Source of the DNA: JALYXV01 sp963791545
GTDB taxonomy: Bacteria; Actinomycetota; Acidimicrobiia; Acidimicrobiales; Palsa-688
Assembly: GCA_963791545.1 (NCBI GenBank)
Contig: CAWBSR010000002.1
Coordinates: forward strand, 248,001 to 312,000
Reading direction: 5' to 3'
DNA: 64,000 nucleotides
Both the position numbers and the translations under genes were made by a program. Each line of letters begins with the position of its first letter. Within the stretch, counting starts at the first letter, position 1. Below the pieces are notes generated by a model. It searched no databases. It saw nothing but the letters and a program-made list of their open reading frames with translations, and was not told the origin of the DNA. Below, piece by piece: positions 24,262 to 32,522 of the stretch.

Positions 24262-26390
24262 GGCTCTGCGATCTGGGTCACGTATTTGTTGTGTGCCTCT
24301 CCACCCGCCCAGGTTAGGTCCAGGTCAATATTTACCGGCCCTGTCGCGTGGGGCGCCACCAGCCGGATCACCCCGACCCGGGCGCAGCCGTCGGCGCCCA
24401 CCCCACCCGCGAATCGCCACGAGCGCGGTGAGCCCGGCCCCGCCCACGACACCGTGGCTGTCAACGAGCCGTCCTGGATGGCCACCCTCAGGTCGCTCAC
24501 CACATGCACCGCCAGCGCGACGGTCTCCCCGGGCCGGTAGCTCTGGGCGGGCCGGTCGGCGACCACGATCACCGGAGCGCAGGCCGCGACGAGCGCCGCC
24601 CAACCGGCCTTGGGCCGGCGCTGGTGGTCCAGCACCGAGAAGGTGACGGCGGGCTGGCTGTCGCCCAGCAGGAACTGGCAGAAACCCCCGGTCGGCCGGT
24701 ACTTCAGCCGCCGCAAGGTCTCCACGTGGAAGCGGATCAGCTGTGCCTGATAGGCCTGGGTGGCGTCGCGCCACGCCTCGAAGGTGTCGAACGAGGCCGG
24801 GGCAACGTACCGGTCAAAGGGACCTTTCTGGAGGCGATAGGCCCGGGCCAGGTGGTCCCAGTCGAGGTCCGGCCACACCCCGACCGCCCCGCCGGCGCCG
24901 TCGGGGCCCCACGGCGCCTCGTCGGGCACCGCCTGGGCGCCGAAGCCGCCCACGAACCGGGCCAGGACAGGAAAACGGGCCAGCACCACCGGCAGCTCCC
25001 GTTCCTCGCCCACGTACCACCCGTAGTAGAGGTGGCTGTCGGTCCCCCACGCCGGGTGGGGCAACACCCCGGAGTGGGCCACGACGGGCCGGGTGCCGTC
25101 GGCCGCCTCCAGTTCCCGGTGAATCGAGCGGTCGAGGATGGTCCGGTTCCACGACGGCAGCGAGCGGCGGGTCAGCAAAGGTGCCCGTCGCACCGGGTAC
25201 GGCAGCGCCGCCGGCTCGTTGTGGCCGCACCACACCGCCACCGAGGGGTGGTGCCCGAGCAGGTCGACCGCTTCGCCGGCCTGGCGGATTGCCTGCCGCC
25301 GCACCCCGGCATAGACCCCCTGCAAGGGCAGGTCCTGCCACAGCAGCATCCCGAGCCGGTCGGCGGCGTCGTACAGTTCGGGACGGCTGATATGGCCGTG
25401 CACCCGGAGCAGGTCGAGCCCCCCTTCCCGGGCCAGCACCACGTCGCGCGCCACCTCCTCGGGCGAGGCCAGGCCCAGCTCCCGCCGGGCCGGCCCCTGG
25501 GCGCTGCCCTTCAAGAACAGCCGCTCCCCGTTGACGGCGGCCACGAAGTCGTGCATGCGCACCTGGCGCAACCCGGTGCGCAGCGCCCGGTGGTCACTGT
25601 CGGCGCCGTCGACGGCCACCGTGACGGTGACTTCGTAGCGCGGTTGGCCGCCCAGGGCGTGGGGCCACCACAGCGCCGGATGCTCGACCGCCACCCGCCA
25701 GCGGAGGTCGTTGGGCCCCCCGGCCAGCGGATGTTCGGTCGTTCGTTCGACCGCGGGGCCCGAAGGCCCGCGCAGCACCGTCGTCAGTGTCGCCTGCGCG
25801 GCCCGCTGGGCATCCAGGGTGGCTGCGAAGGCGACCGTGGCCCGCTGGGCGTTGGCCTCGGGGCACAGCACCCGCAGCCTGGCGATGCGCACGGGACCGG
25901 TGGCGAACAGCCGGACGGGCCGCCAGATGCCGCCGGGATTCCAATCGCCGTCGATCTCGTCGCCGTGCTGGAACGCCCCGGTCAGCTGGCGCTGGGCCAC
26001 TTCTTCGCGGGGCCGGTCGCAGGTCAGCTCCAGGGCGACGACGTGCTCGGATCGCTGCGCCATGGCTTCGGTCACTTCGAAAACGTGGGGGAAAAAGTAG
26101 CCCTCGGTGTCTCCCAGGTAGGACCCGTCCAACCACACGTCGCCCTGGTAGAAAAGGCCGTCGAATTGCAGCCAGGTCCGCAATGCCGTTTCCGCTCCGT
26201 CGGCGGCGGGGGATGCAAAACGCCGCCGGTACAGCAGCGGCCCGTCGCTCGCTGCGAACTCGCAGTGGGAACGCCAGTGGTGGGGCACCGCGACCTCGGC
26301 CCAGTGGCCGTCGTCCATTTCGGCGACGGAGAAGCGGCGGCGGAGGTCGTCGTCCGCGGCAACCGCCCGCCACATGCCCCCCAGGTCCAC
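24258..26390 (-). CDS. glycoside hydrolase family 2 (beta-mannosidase-like) protein lacking the nucleophile
   Basis: 710 residues from GTG 26390 (VDLGGMWRAVAADDDLRRRF). Domains in order: jelly-roll sugar-binding domain (to ~165; WLQFDGLFYQGDVWLDGSYLG), Ig-like domain (~165-275), TIM barrel (~275-590; GGLDLLRVHGHISRPELYDAADRLGMLLWQD) and a C-terminal beta domain. The general acid/base Glu is present as E392 in WCGHNEP. The segment where GH2 beta-mannosidases place the nucleophile Glu (FVxEFGAQAVP) reads FVGGFGAQAVP, with Gly at 482. Hydrolysis by the classical retaining mechanism is therefore doubtful. No signal peptide is visible. Its stop overlaps the sdhC start, and it lies 34 bp after the sigma-like gene, so all may be one transcript. 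Confidence 0.86.
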   Translation of the reverse strand: MDLGGMWRAVAADDDLRRRFSVAEMDDGHWAEVAVPHHWRSHCEFAASDGPLLYRRRFASPAADGAETALRTWLQFDGLFYQGDVWLDGSYLGDTEGYFFPHVFEVTEAMAQRSEHVVALELTCDRPREEVAQRQLTGAFQHGDEIDGDWNPGGIWRPVRLFATGPVRIARLRVLCPEANAQRATVAFAATLDAQRAAQATLTTVLRGPSGPAVERTTEHPLAGGPNDLRWRVAVEHPALWWPHALGGQPRYEVTVTVAVDGADSDHRALRTGLRQVRMHDFVAAVNGERLFLKGSAQGPARRELGLASPEEVARDVVLAREGGLDLLRVHGHISRPELYDAADRLGMLLWQDLPLQGVYAGVRRQAIRQAGEAVDLLGHHPSVAVWCGHNEPAALPYPVRRAPLLTRRSLPSWNRTILDRSIHRELEAADGTRPVVAHSGVLPHPAWGTDSHLYYGWYVGEERELPVVLARFPVLARFVGGFGAQAVPDEAPWGPDGAGGAVGVWPDLDWDHLARAYRLQKGPFDRYVAPASFDTFEAWRDATQAYQAQLIRFHVETLRRLKYRPTGGFCQFLLGDSQPAVTFSVLDHQRRPKAGWAALVAACAPVIVVADRPAQSYRPGETVALAVHVVSDLRVAIQDGSLTATVSWAGPGSPRSWRFAGGVGADGCARVGVIRLVAPHATGPVNIDLDLTWAGGEAHNKYVTQIAEP

Positions 26391-26424
26391 GGCGGCAGGC
26401 TACCGAGCCGCCCTGGTGGGCGAC

Positions 26425-27675
26425 CTAGTGGCCGCCGACCAGGCCTCCCCCGAGATGGAGACCGGGCGCACCACCAGTGCAACCGACCTTCAAGGTGAGT
26501 AACTGGACGCCGGTGCAGCCGCCGGCGCCCACGCCGAGGTTGACCCCGACCGGCCCCGCGTTGAGCGTCACCTGCACGACCGGCTTGGCCGCGGCCACCG
26601 GCGCCAGGGTCACCGCTGGTGCCGTTACCGGCGGACGGGTGGTCGAGGGTTCCGTGACGGGCCTCAGGGTAACGGGCACGGGCGGGACCCGGACGATCAC
26701 CACCGGCGCGGTGGTCGTCGCCGCTCCCGACGCCGACGAAGGTGACGGCGAGGCGATGAGCTGCGGTCCCTGGTTTGTGGCGACGCCGCTCGGGCTGGCG
26801 CCGCCGGTCGTAGCGCCGGTGCCGCTGGCGGGGGCGCCGTTGCCGAGTCCCGAACCCAGGCCGAGGCCGAGGCCGGGCCCAGAGGCGGCTGGGGCCGCCG
26901 GGGGGCCCGACGCCGGTGGCCGAGGGGCGGGCGCCGCCACCGGCAGGGTATGTATGGTTCCGCTGCCTCCCACCACCGCCAAGCCGACCAGGCCGAGGGC
27001 GCACAAGCCGGCCACCGAGACCGCCAGCGGCCGCGGGGCCCGCTCGGCCAGCCAGCCGCGGCCCGCAGCGCTCTGCCGGCGGTCCTGGGCCACCGCTTTC
27101 CGCCATCGGGATTCTGTTTTCGTCGCGATCCCGCTGGGCACGGGAGAAACTGCCGCCGCCAGGGCCGCCGCCGGATCGGGCGGGAGGTGACCCCCGGCGG
27201 CCGCCTGTTCCAGCCGGTGCTCGAGGCCCGCCAGGCCCCGCTTCTTCAACTGCAGGGCAGCGGCGCTGGAAACCCCGAGGATCGGCCCCGCCTCGGTCGC
27301 CGCCAGTCCTTCGACCTCCTGCAGCCACACCGCGGCCCGCCAGCGCGACGGCAGGCCGGTGAAGGCCGCCACCACTGGCGCATCGGGAGCCGCCGTCACT
27401 GCCGCCGAGGAGCGGTCGGATCCCGACTTCGCCTCCCGGTACACCGCGGCCAGCAGGTGGAGCCGGAACAGCTCCGCCACCTCCTCGGGGCCGCGTCCCG
27501 CCCGACGCAGCGTGGCCACGAAGGCGTTGGTCGTCGCCCGGGCGGCGGCGTCGGCCGAGGCCGCGGTGACCTGGGCCAGGCGCCAGGCGCTGTCGATGTG
27601 GCGGCGGTACAGGCTCGAGTAGGCCCCGGCATCGCCTGAGGAGGCCGCCAGCGCCTGATCGCAATCCGTGGTCAT
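26425..27675 (-). CDS. sigma-70-like protein fused to a transmembrane helix and extracytoplasmic domain
   Basis: 416 residues from ATG 27675. Residues ~10-80 resemble sigma region 2 (AYSSLYRRHIDSAWRLAQ). Residues ~103-155 resemble region 4 (LPSRWRAAVWLQEVEGLAATEAGPILGVSSAAALQLKKRGLAGL), including the helix-turn-helix. A basic juxtamembrane stretch precedes one transmembrane helix (~216-237). The rest is outside: a Pro/Ala/Gly-rich and Thr-rich stalk, then ~60 C-terminal residues with two Cys (AGGCTGVQ, KVGCTGG) that may pair. The chain joins a transcription-factor-like domain to an envelope sensor. Some actinobacterial ECF families are known to carry C-terminal membrane extensions; which group this belongs to is unknown. 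Region 2 is poorly conserved. Confidence 0.78.
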   Translation of the reverse strand: MTTDCDQALAASSGDAGAYSSLYRRHIDSAWRLAQVTAASADAAARATTNAFVATLRRAGRGPEEVAELFRLHLLAAVYREAKSGSDRSSAAVTAAPDAPVVAAFTGLPSRWRAAVWLQEVEGLAATEAGPILGVSSAAALQLKKRGLAGLEHRLEQAAAGGHLPPDPAAALAAAVSPVPSGIATKTESRWRKAVAQDRRQSAAGRGWLAERAPRPLAVSVAGLCALGLVGLAVVGGSGTIHTLPVAAPAPRPPASGPPAAPAASGPGLGLGLGSGLGNGAPASGTGATTGGASPSGVATNQGPQLIASPSPSSASGAATTTAPVVIVRVPPVPVTLRPVTEPSTTRPPVTAPAVTLAPVAAAKPVVQVTLNAGPVGVNLGVGAGGCTGVQLLTLKVGCTGGAPGLHLGGGLVGGH

Positions 27676-27783
27676 GCCCTTCCCCCCAAAATCCGCGCCG
27701 GGGCCAACAGTATTCGGTAAGTCCTGCCCCGCGGGTTTATCACCGCAGCCGCCCGGATCGACGGTGCCGGTAGCGTGGGCGCC

Positions 27784-29202
27784 ATGTCCGTCGCCTCCTG
27801 CACTCCCCTCCCCGCCAGCCTCGGCGATCTCCGGGAGTCAGGCTGGCAATCGATCCCGGTCAAGGAAGAAGTGCGCCGCAACGCCGCCGCCCGCATCGCC
27901 CTCGGCGAGCCCATCGTGGCCGGTGTGGTGGGCTACCAGGACACGGTGCTGCCCCAGCTGGAAAACGCCCTGCTGGCGGGCCACGACATCATTTTCCTGG
28001 GCGAGCGGGGCCAGGCCAAGACCCGGATCATCCGGGCCCTCACCTCGCTGCTCGACGAGTGGCTCCCCATCGTCGCCGGCTCCGAGATCCTCGACGACCC
28101 CTACCAGCCGGTCTCCCGTCCCGCCCGCGACCTGGTGGCCCAACTGGGCGACGCCACCCCGGTCACCTGGGTCCACCGCGACACCCGTTTCGGCGAGAAG
28201 CTGGCCACGCCGGACACCTCCATCGCCGACCTCATCGGCGAGGTCGACCCCATCAAGGTCGCCGAGGGCCGCTACCTCTCTGACGAGCTCACCCTCCACT
28301 ACGGCCTGGTGCCGCGGACCAATCGGGGGATCTTCGCCATCAACGAGCTGCCTGACCTGGCGGAACGCATCCAGGTGGGCCTGCTCAACGTGCTCGAGGA
28401 GCGCGACGTCCAGATCCGGGGTTACAAGATCCGCCTTCCCCTCGACGTCATGCTCGTCGCCTCTGCCAACCCCGAGGACTACACCAACCGGGGCCGCATC
28501 ATCACCCCGCTCAAGGACCGCTTCGGCGCCCAGATCCGGACCCACTACCCCCTCGACGTGGCCACCGAACTGGCGGTCATCGAGCAGGAGGCGCGACCGT
28601 TCGACGCCCTGGGCCTGCGGGTCCAGGTTCCGGCGTTCATGACCGAGATCATCGGCACCATCTCTCACCTGGCCCGCCAGAGTGGCAACATCAACCAGCG
28701 CTCCGGGGTGTCGGTACGGCTCAGCATCGCCAACTACGAGACGCTCACGGCCAATGCCGCCCGGAGGGCGCTGCGCCTCGGTGAGAAGGATGTGGTCCCC
28801 CGCGTCAGCGATCTCGAGGCCTTGGCCGCGTCGACGGCCGGCAAGGTCGAGATCGAGTCGGTCGAGGAGGGTCGCGACGGACTGGTCGTCGAACGGCTCA
28901 TCAAGCAGGCAACGCTGTCGGTGTTCAAGGCCCGCTGCCCCATGGACCAGTTCCGCGACGTCGTGGCCGCCTTCGACGAGGGGACGGTCATCCATACCGG
29001 CGACGACGTGACATCGCCCACCTACGTGGAGGTCCTGAGCCGCATGCCGGCGCTGCGGCGACCCGTGATGGCGCTGGCCGAAAGCGAGACGCCGGCCGCG
29101 GTGGCCTCGGCCGCCGAATTCGTACTCGAGGGTCTGCATCTCTCGAAGCGCCTCAACAAGGACGCCGTGGGCGGCCGGGCCACCTACCGGGGCCGTCAAT
29201 AA
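27784..29202 (+). CDS. MoxR/magnesium-chelatase-type AAA+ ATPase
   Basis: 472 residues from ATG 27784 (a GTG three codons earlier is possible). Walker A is GERGQAKT, a GxxGxxKT variant usual for this branch; NRGIFAINELPDLAERIQVGLLNVLEERDVQIRG contains Walker B and the helix-2 insert, followed by sensor 1 MLVASANPEDYTNRGRIITPLKDRFG. The C-terminal half is a helical lid with VSVRLSIANYETL. Close homologues are normally followed by a von Willebrand A (VWA/CoxE-like) gene and act with it as a chaperone pair for metallo-enzyme or complex maturation. Here the sequence downstream is helicase debris, so the partner is absent locally. Divergent from the sigma-like gene. Confidence 0.92.
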   Translation: MSVASCTPLPASLGDLRESGWQSIPVKEEVRRNAAARIALGEPIVAGVVGYQDTVLPQLENALLAGHDIIFLGERGQAKTRIIRALTSLLDEWLPIVAGSEILDDPYQPVSRPARDLVAQLGDATPVTWVHRDTRFGEKLATPDTSIADLIGEVDPIKVAEGRYLSDELTLHYGLVPRTNRGIFAINELPDLAERIQVGLLNVLEERDVQIRGYKIRLPLDVMLVASANPEDYTNRGRIITPLKDRFGAQIRTHYPLDVATELAVIEQEARPFDALGLRVQVPAFMTEIIGTISHLARQSGNINQRSGVSVRLSIANYETLTANAARRALRLGEKDVVPRVSDLEALAASTAGKVEIESVEEGRDGLVVERLIKQATLSVFKARCPMDQFRDVVAAFDEGTVIHTGDDVTSPTYVEVLSRMPALRRPVMALAESETPAAVASAAEFVLEGLHLSKRLNKDAVGGRATYRGRQ

Positions 29203-29268
29203 GGAATGGCGCGGCTCGTCGCCAGCCCGGTGACGGTTCGTGGAACGTGATGTCGAGGTCCCGTCGAC

Positions 29269-30089
29269 TTAGCGGCTCAAGTAGGTATTGACGTCGGCGA
29301 GCACACGGCTGACGAACAGCTCCTGGTCGGCCGGGCTGATCGGCGAGGCCTGGCCGGCGAGCGCGAACGCGAACTCCTTGGAGTAGCTCTTGGTCTCATG
29401 ATGAAGTCGCGAAGCTTTTCATCGGCCGCGCGGGCCACGGTGATCTACTTTTCGATCTGCTCCTCGAAGCGTTGCAGCGCACGCTCGCGTTCCTCGCCGC
29501 CGAGTTGGAGGATCTTGGTGAGGTCGCGCTCGGCGTCGCCGAGGATGGATCGAGGCCGCCGATTGTCTCCTCGAAGATGTTGATGCGCCGTTCGAGGACA
29601 TCGAGGACTCGCTCTTCGACGGTGCCTTTGACCCAGAAGTTTGTCAACTGTTCAAGCTCGTATCGCCGCGCGGTGATCGCCAACGCCAACTGGCGGGCCG
29701 ATCCGAGGCGCCCCTCGATGAGGCGGCTATGCGGGTCATCGAGGACGTGAGGTCGAAGGTCCGCCTCGGCAACTGTCATCAACTTGCCGTCAAGGATGAC
29801 CTGCCAGCGCGGCGGCATGGCTGTGGTCGGCGCATGCACCAGTCCGATCGCCCCGTTGCTCGCTCGCCGAACCATCACCGCCAGCAGGGCCCTTTCCACT
29901 GCCCCGGCGTGGGCGTTGAAGTTTCTTTGATCCCTCGTCACCGTCGAAGCGGACCTTGAGGCGTGGCCCATCAACCTCGATCACGACGCCGATGGGCGAG
30001 CCCGGCGCCGACGGCCACCGAACCAACGCCCCTGCCACGAGCACGGATGACCGTGCCTGAAGATCCGTCGGGAATCGAGCCCCTTTCAT
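29269..30089 (-). pseudogene. internally deleted SNF2-type helicase remnant
   Basis: Reading the minus strand, 30089-29940 encodes an N-terminal module (VLVAGALVRWPSAPGSPIG, DGPRLKVRFDGDEG). After a frame change 29940-29650 continues (AGAVERALLAVMVRRASNG, EADLRPHVLDDPHSRLIEGRLGSARQ, RRYELEQLTN). Directly joined is the C-terminal region of such helicases (VKGTVEERVLDVLERRINIFEETIGGLDP). After another frame change the end continues (AFALAGQASPISPADQELF) to TAA at 29269. The whole ATPase core between the two parts is missing. The product cannot be a helicase. Known context of intact relatives includes phage-defence islands; whether this was one is inference. Confidence 0.72.
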
Positions 30090-30241
30090 GACGAGGGGCG
30101 TATTTTCCCTGGGGAAATCGAGCTTTGCTGGGTGGAGCCGTCGACCAGCGTGGCCGATGCTCTCCGCCTCATGGCACCGAAGCGTTAGGCGAGATGACTG
30201 TCCGCGCGTCTGAGGTGGGGCGCCGGGGTAAAGTTTGCGTT

Positions 30242-30475
30242 GTGGAGATTGACCCGGAAAACCTGGTGGGGTTTTTCGGGTTTATGTTCGGTCATCTCGA
30301 CGAGAAGCAGCGTCGGTTCCCGGCCGGGGATGGCACGGTTGTTGGGCCGGGCGGCGTGACGGTGGTGGCGGGCATGTCGCGCAATACGGTGACCGATGGC
30401 GCGAAGGCGTTCGACGCCGGGGAGGAGCCGTCGGACCGGGTGCGCCGGGAGGGGGGCGGCGGTCCCTGCCTGGAG
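30242..30475 (+). pseudogene. ISAzo13-like transposase N-terminal fragment
   Basis: From GTG 30242 the frame reads VEIDPENLVGFFGFMFGHLDEKQRRF, then GGVTVVAGMSRNTVTDGAKAF and EEPSDRVRREGGG. A helix-turn-helix followed by an RVRxxGGG segment is the N-terminus of ISAzo13-type transposases. The catalytic domain is missing: the frame runs straight into helicase DNA. A recombination scar is the likely explanation. Confidence 0.6.
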
Positions 30476-30713
30476 GATCCTCATGGCCCTCAAACTCGAC
30501 CCGGTCCGGCTGCTGATTGCCGACGACGTCGGGATCGGAAAAACGATCGAAGCCGGCCTGATCGCCAAAGAACTACTCGAACAGGGCGACGTGTCCCGCC
30601 TCGCAGTTCTGTGTCCGCCGCATCTGGCCCAGCAGTGGCAGGCCGAGCTGTCCGACAAGTTCCATCTCGACTCCCAGCGGGGCGTTGCTATCAGAGAGTT
30701 GAGTTGCCCTTAG
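30474..30713 (+). pseudogene. SNF2/DrmD-like helicase ATPase fragment
   Basis: Plus-strand frame encoding RILMALKLDPVRLLIADDVGIGKTIEAGLIAKELL, then VSRLAVLCPPHLAQQWQAELSDKFHLDS before it stops at 30713. It contains a helicase Walker A (DDVGIGKT) and motif Ia (CPPHLAQQW) of an SNF2-family helicase, resembling DrmD of DISARM defence systems. Only ~75 residues survive; the upstream part is replaced by the ISAzo13 fragment and the rest is lost. It is a different helicase from the one at 29269-30089, which lacks this region. Confidence 0.65.
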
Positions 30714-31279
30714 CTGGTCTGGTGCCGCCGACGCTGCAAGACCACCAGGACCGTACCGAGGGCGATCAAGCCCAACGCCACGAGCAGGCCTAGCGTGATG
30801 TTGCTACCGGTGAAAGCCAAACCTCCGCCCTCACGCTCGGGGGCCGAGGTGCACAGGAGGTCGAAGGTCCCAGTCGGCGAACTGGTGCCTCCGTCCACGT
30901 TGGGGCCAGTGGCAATCACCTTGTTTTCACCACAGACGGCCGGGGCATTCGTGGGGTCGTCGACATGAAGGAGCGTCTGAGAGACCACCGTGACGACGAC
31001 CACAACGGCACCATTGGTGGATGCCTTGGCGAAAACGGTGGTCCCGTTGACCGTAATCGTGACAGAGGCCCCGGGGGCAAAATTGCCACAGAGGGTGAAG
31101 GTGACCGTCTGACCGACAGCAACCGTGCCCGCGTCGACGTTGGCCACAGTGCACCCTGGGACCGAGGTCCCCGGCGGGTAGGAGACCTGCGCCAGAGCGG
31201 AGCCCCCGGCGAAGAAGACGGTGCTGACGACCACCGCAGCCCCAATGAGGGCCGCCATCCTGTGTCGAAGCGTTAGCAC
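30710..31279 (-). CDS. secreted protein with LAxTG-type sorting signal
   Basis: 189 residues from GTG 31279 with GGGGAGA upstream. A signal peptide (RHRMAALIGAAVVVSTVFFAGGSALA) precedes an extracellular beta-rich region with four Cys (SVPGCTVANVDAG, FTLCGNFAPG, AVCGENKV, FDLLCTSA), which could form two disulfides. The C-terminus has LAFTG, a hydrophobic helix and the basic tail QRRRHQTS. That triad is a cell-wall sorting signal; LAxTG is the form cut by class E sortases of high-GC actinobacteria. No sortase gene lies in the window. Function beyond a small wall-anchored protein is unknown. Confidence 0.78.
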   Translation of the reverse strand: MLTLRHRMAALIGAAVVVSTVFFAGGSALAQVSYPPGTSVPGCTVANVDAGTVAVGQTVTFTLCGNFAPGASVTITVNGTTVFAKASTNGAVVVVVTVVSQTLLHVDDPTNAPAVCGENKVIATGPNVDGGTSSPTGTFDLLCTSAPEREGGGLAFTGSNITLGLLVALGLIALGTVLVVLQRRRHQTS

Positions 31280-31878
31280 TTCGATCTCCCCTCGCGTAAT
31301 CGAGTAGCTAACCTTATACCTTACCTTAGATCGATGAGGGCCCGCGCGCCAATGCAGTTGGAGAAAAGGCGCCGTCGAATTCCGACACCGGAGAATCTAC
31401 CTTCAGCGTCGTCCGCAGTCAGTTCTGACTGCGGCATCGAGCGGAGTTGAGGCCAGGCATTTCGAACCGGCGCCTTGGTGAGAGGCGTTTTGGTGCGGTC
31501 GAAGTTCAGCAAACGAACCTTGCCGCGGCCAGAGCGCCGCTCAAGGACCGAGATCGGAGTACGAGCAGCGGTTATCTGCGTTGCGGCGTCGTCGCCCTTG
31601 GCGCGATTGAGCTGGGCTTGCGGCACCTGATAGTCAGGCACCCGCCTACTGATGGATAGAGTCTGACGCCAGGCAAATCGGAGGATTGTCTCGGGTTTGC
31701 CACGGGCCGCTCGTGACGACGGCCCTCTCACTGTCGTTGGACCCTGGCTGGTTGTCGACACGGTGGTCGAAAGGGATCTCAGCCGACCCGCACGCCTTGG
31801 CACGGGCATACGAGCACCAGGCGCCCAAATACGCCGTGCCATCCGGTTGAGCGCGACTGTCAGATACGATGTCATTGC
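31280..31878. other. about 600 bp with no convincing gene; ACCTT repeats near its left end
   Basis: Open frames on both strands cover this stretch, but none shows a recognisable domain, a good ribosome site or protein-like composition. Three ACCTT units (31311, 31318, 31323) lie 30-50 bp upstream of the LAxTG gene start; read on the minus strand they are AAGGT repeats that may belong to its promoter or an operator. Confidence 0.4.
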
Positions 31879-32496
31879 GTGGGATTGTGTACGGAGTTCG
31901 GCCCTTCAATCCAGCACGACTGCGACGAGGCGATGGTCGCCGGGCACGATTCGTGCTTCTGCCCGGTCTGCCAGGCTGTCTGCGCCGGGAGGTTCCCTGG
32001 ATGTAGCGCGGTGTGGTCACGAGGTCCTCAGCGTGTGACACTGCGGAGTAGGTCGGTTGAGCCCGGCAAGGTTGCGGGGTCTTCGAACGGCAACGGCAAC
32101 GGCTCTGCTGCACCAGCGACGAACGGCTTGCGGGCGGACGACCAGCCCCGCCGATTGGCTCTGACATCGGGGAGCGTGCCCCTCGCCAACACCGATTACT
32201 CCTTTCTCGACCCGTTGCTGGCTGCGATCAGTGTCCTCAGTCGAAGGGTCGAGCAGGCCAACGCAAGTGCGCCTCAAGGCGCCGACGACCGCCTCCAGGG
32301 GGCGGTAAGCGGGCTCATAGACCGCATCGAGACTCTTCCCGAGCTTCTCGCCGCGGCGCTAAGCGATGCGCTTGAGCGGCAGCATCGGCTCATCATCAAG
32401 GACATGCAGACCGCTCTTAACGAGTTCGAAGCCAGACTTGAGCCCTCAGCGGATACCGCGTTCCTCGCCGAGTATCGACACCCGACAGGCCCCTAA
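31879..32496 (+). CDS. Cys/His-rich (putative zinc-binding) small protein with coiled-coil C-terminus
   Basis: 205 residues from GTG 31879. The first 45 residues hold eight Cys and two His (GLCTEFGPSIQHDCDEAM, GHDSCFCPVCQAVCAGRFPGC), a pattern suited to one or two zinc sites. A disordered Gly/Asn/Ser linker (GSSNGNGNGSAAPATNG) follows. Residues ~110-195 form amphipathic helices (LLAAISVLSRRVEQANAS, LIDRIETLPELLAAALSDAL, IIKDMQTALNEFEARL) likely to be a coiled coil. No named family is recognised. It ends 27 bp before the convergent CapD-type gene. Composition and the ordered domain layout argue that it is real. Confidence 0.6.
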   Translation: MGLCTEFGPSIQHDCDEAMVAGHDSCFCPVCQAVCAGRFPGCSAVWSRGPQRVTLRSRSVEPGKVAGSSNGNGNGSAAPATNGLRADDQPRRLALTSGSVPLANTDYSFLDPLLAAISVLSRRVEQANASAPQGADDRLQGAVSGLIDRIETLPELLAAALSDALERQHRLIIKDMQTALNEFEARLEPSADTAFLAEYRHPTGP

Positions 32497-32522
32497 CCCG
32501 AGGGAATCCGGGCAAGTCAGGT

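Noticed and set aside
31305..31330. Possible DtxR/IdeR iron box upstream of the LAxTG gene
   Set aside because: AAGGTTAGC resembles half of the box, but the palindromic second half is absent.
31321..31875. Minus-strand open frame of 184 codons between the LAxTG gene and the Cys-rich gene
   Set aside because: No recognisable domain, no good ribosome site, and basic low-information composition. The region is better described as non-coding.
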